NCBI RefSeq assembly: GCF_021398735.1
Contig: NZ_CP090349.1
Coordinates: 1,184,501 to 1,248,500, forward strand
DNA from: Methylobacterium oryzae
Lineage (GTDB): Bacteria; Pseudomonadota; Alphaproteobacteria; Rhizobiales; Beijerinckiaceae
Reading direction: 5' to 3'
DNA length: 64,000 bases
The first letter of the stretch is position 1. Each line of letters opens with the position of its first letter. Below, piece by piece: positions 62,425 to 64,000 of this stretch. The translations under genes were made by a program, and so were the position numbers. Under the pieces are notes generated by a model. It was not told where the DNA came from. It saw only the letters and a list, made by a program, of their open reading frames with translations, and did no database searches.

Positions 62425-62456
62425 GAGGCCCGCACCTCTGCCGAGGCGCGGGCCTC
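62425..62456 (+). terminator. stem-loop after the L,D-transpeptidase gene
   Basis: GAGGCCCGC pairs with GCGGGCCTC (9 bp), and inside it CCTC-TGCC-GAGG adds 4 bp after one mismatch. No T run follows. 56 bp after the stop. Confidence 0.65.
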
Positions 62457-62584
62457 GCGCGTTCGGGGCCGCGCCTGTCATCCGGAAGTCAAACGCGTCT
62501 GGTTGGCCGCGCAGGCAGCGTCCCGGATGCCGGTTGCCGGCCTCCCGCGGGACGCCGCGCCGCGAAGCCGTGCAGGAGCCATCG

Positions 62585-64000
62585 ATGTCGCGCGACACCC
62601 AGCCCGGAGGCCTGACCCGCCGGAGCACCATGGCGGGCGCCGCCGCCCTCGGCCTCGTCGCGGGCCGGGCCGGTGCGCAGGAGCCCGCCGAGGCCGCCGA
62701 GGCCACCGGGATTGTCTCCGCGCGCGACGCGGCCGGCGGGGACCCGGTCCCGCTGCCGGGCGTGCTGGTGTCCAACGGTCGCGAGATCGCGCGGACCGAC
62801 GAGCGGGGCCGATACCGCCTGCCGATGTCGGGCGACGGCGCGGTCTTCGTCATCAAGCCGCCGGGCTACGCCCTGCCGCGCGACGCCGACAACGTGCCGC
62901 GCCACTCCTACATCCACCAGCCCGGGGGCACGCCCGCCGAGCTGGGCCTGCGCTACCGCGGCCTCGCGCCCACCGGGCCGCTCCCGGCCTCGATCGACTT
63001 CACCCTGACCCGGGCGGACGAGCCGGACGACTTCGACGTCGTGCTGTTCACCGATCCCCAGCCCGAGAGCCGGTTCGAACTCGACCACGTGCGCGACACC
63101 GCGGTCACCCGCGCCATGGCGATCCCGGCCGCCTTCGGCCTGACCACAGGCGACGTGCTGTTCGACGATCTCTCGCTCTACGGCCGGTCCAACCGGATCG
63201 TCGGGCGGATCGGCCTGCCCTGGTACAGCCTGCCGGGCAACCACGACCTCAACATGCAGGCGCCGGACGCGCGCTACAGCCGCGAGACCTGGAAGCGGGT
63301 GTTCGGCGCGCCGACCTACGCGTTCCGGCACGGCCGGGCGTGGTTCGTGATGCTCGACAACGTCGAGTGGCTCGGGCCGCCGGTGCCGGTGGGCGCCAAC
63401 ACCTACCGGGGCCGGATCGGCGACCGCGGCCTGGCCTTCCTGCGCAACCTCCTGGCCGAGATCCCGCGGGACGACCTGATCGTGCTGGCCATGCACATCC
63501 CCTTGCACACCGAGACCGGCCCCGAAGAGCCCCGCACCCACACCACGGACCGCGCCGCGCTCCTCGACCTGCTCGCCGGCCGCAAGGTGCTGAGCCTCGC
63601 CGGCCACACCCACACGACCGAGCACCACTACCTCGCCGACGGCCATCACCATCACGTGCTCACCGCCGTCTCGGGCTCGTGGTGGAGCGGTCCCGACACC
63701 CGCACGGGCATCCCCTCGGCCGACAGCCGCGACGGCACGCCGAACGGGTTCCACGTCCTGTCGATCCGCGGCACCGACTACACGACGCGCTACGTCGCCG
63801 CGCAGGGGCAGCCGGACGAGACCATGCGGATCCTGTTCGAGAGCGAGCTGCGGGCCGGCGCGCCCGAGGTGGTGCGCTGGACCCGGCCGGTGCAGGGGCT
63901 CCGGCCGCCGGTGCCGCAGGACGCGCTCGCCGACACGACCCTGGTGGTGAACGTGTTCGACGGCGGCCCGCGCACGCGCCTCGCGTTCCGGGTCGGGGAC
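62585..64000 (+). CDS. calcineurin-like phosphoesterase, 3' partial
   Basis: At least 472 residues; the right edge of the window cuts it. A Tat-type signal (LTRRSTMAGAAALGLVAG) leads a ~90-residue beta-sandwich domain (metallophos_N-like: VSNGREIARTDERGRYRLP), then the phosphoesterase: FTDPQPE, TGDVLFDD, PGNHD, MHIPLH and GHTHTTEH. The next part is the start of a metallophos_C domain. The protein is periplasmic, and the physiological phosphoester is unknown. Confidence 0.9.
   Translation, partial: MSRDTQPGGLTRRSTMAGAAALGLVAGRAGAQEPAEAAEATGIVSARDAAGGDPVPLPGVLVSNGREIARTDERGRYRLPMSGDGAVFVIKPPGYALPRDADNVPRHSYIHQPGGTPAELGLRYRGLAPTGPLPASIDFTLTRADEPDDFDVVLFTDPQPESRFELDHVRDTAVTRAMAIPAAFGLTTGDVLFDDLSLYGRSNRIVGRIGLPWYSLPGNHDLNMQAPDARYSRETWKRVFGAPTYAFRHGRAWFVMLDNVEWLGPPVPVGANTYRGRIGDRGLAFLRNLLAEIPRDDLIVLAMHIPLHTETGPEEPRTHTTDRAALLDLLAGRKVLSLAGHTHTTEHHYLADGHHHHVLTAVSGSWWSGPDTRTGIPSADSRDGTPNGFHVLSIRGTDYTTRYVAAQGQPDETMRILFESELRAGAPEVVRWTRPVQGLRPPVPQDALADTTLVVNVFDGGPRTRLAFRVGD

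Overview
The window comes from the chromosome of a very GC-rich alphaproteobacterium, most like Methylobacterium (Hyphomicrobiales). This rests on base composition, an alphaproteobacterial GAAC-N7-GAAC LexA site, an RcdA homologue, and the gene orders ftsY / septation protein / ccmG-ccmD-ccmC and 6S RNA / 5-formyl-THF cyclo-ligase. The genus is an inference. There is no rRNA, CRISPR array, insertion sequence or prophage; most genes are core metabolism or housekeeping.

Layout. 1-2.6 kb: the 3' part of a VIT/VWA-type surface protein with an LPRTG sorting signal, coupled to its class GN sortase, then an HTH protein and tRNA-Gly. 2.7-8.4 kb: a secreted hypothetical protein, a beta-keto acid cleavage enzyme, aroQ, pyrE, pyrC and an amidase. 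8.4-13.8 kb: branched-chain amino acid synthesis, with a leader peptide plus attenuator ahead of ilvB-ilvH, and a TetR gene with its own palindrome just ahead of ilvC. 13.9-24.4 kb: a flavin-type oxidoreductase, a Cache chemoreceptor, tam, a HAD dehalogenase, trpS, an endonuclease III-like glycosylase, dapF-mtaB and a pseudouridine synthase. 24.5-28.2 kb: ftsY, septation protein A and the split cytochrome c maturation set ccmC-ccmD-ccmG. 28.2-29.6 kb: a two-gene operon of unknown function behind a LexA box. 29.6-35.6 kb: a tRNA methyltransferase, DUF2007, polyprenyl diphosphate synthase, MarR, a CLC chloride protein and ispE.

36-47.2 kb is an exopolysaccharide locus: a class V aminotransferase, flippase, FemAB-like acyltransferase, two glycosyltransferases, a GH5 hydrolase, a polymerase and a Wzz/BY-kinase-like co-polymerase with a decayed P-loop. 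47.9-51.7 kb: a 6S RNA candidate, 5-formyl-THF cyclo-ligase, a metallophosphoesterase and a TolQ/MotA plus OmpA/MotB pair. 52-56.6 kb: a soluble mini-chemoreceptor fragment, an ABC exporter, rpmE, metQ and rcdA. 56.8-60.8 kb: a four-gene copper-uptake operon (TonB receptor, two DUF2946 proteins, a YcnI-PCuAC fusion). The window ends with an L,D-transpeptidase and a phosphoesterase cut by the right edge.

The signals most worth following up are the ilv attenuator, the LexA-controlled operon of unknown function, the 6S RNA, a pair of near-identical ~90 bp inverted-repeat elements 17 kb apart, and the copper operon. No wholly new multi-gene system could be demonstrated; the LexA-controlled pair is the best candidate.
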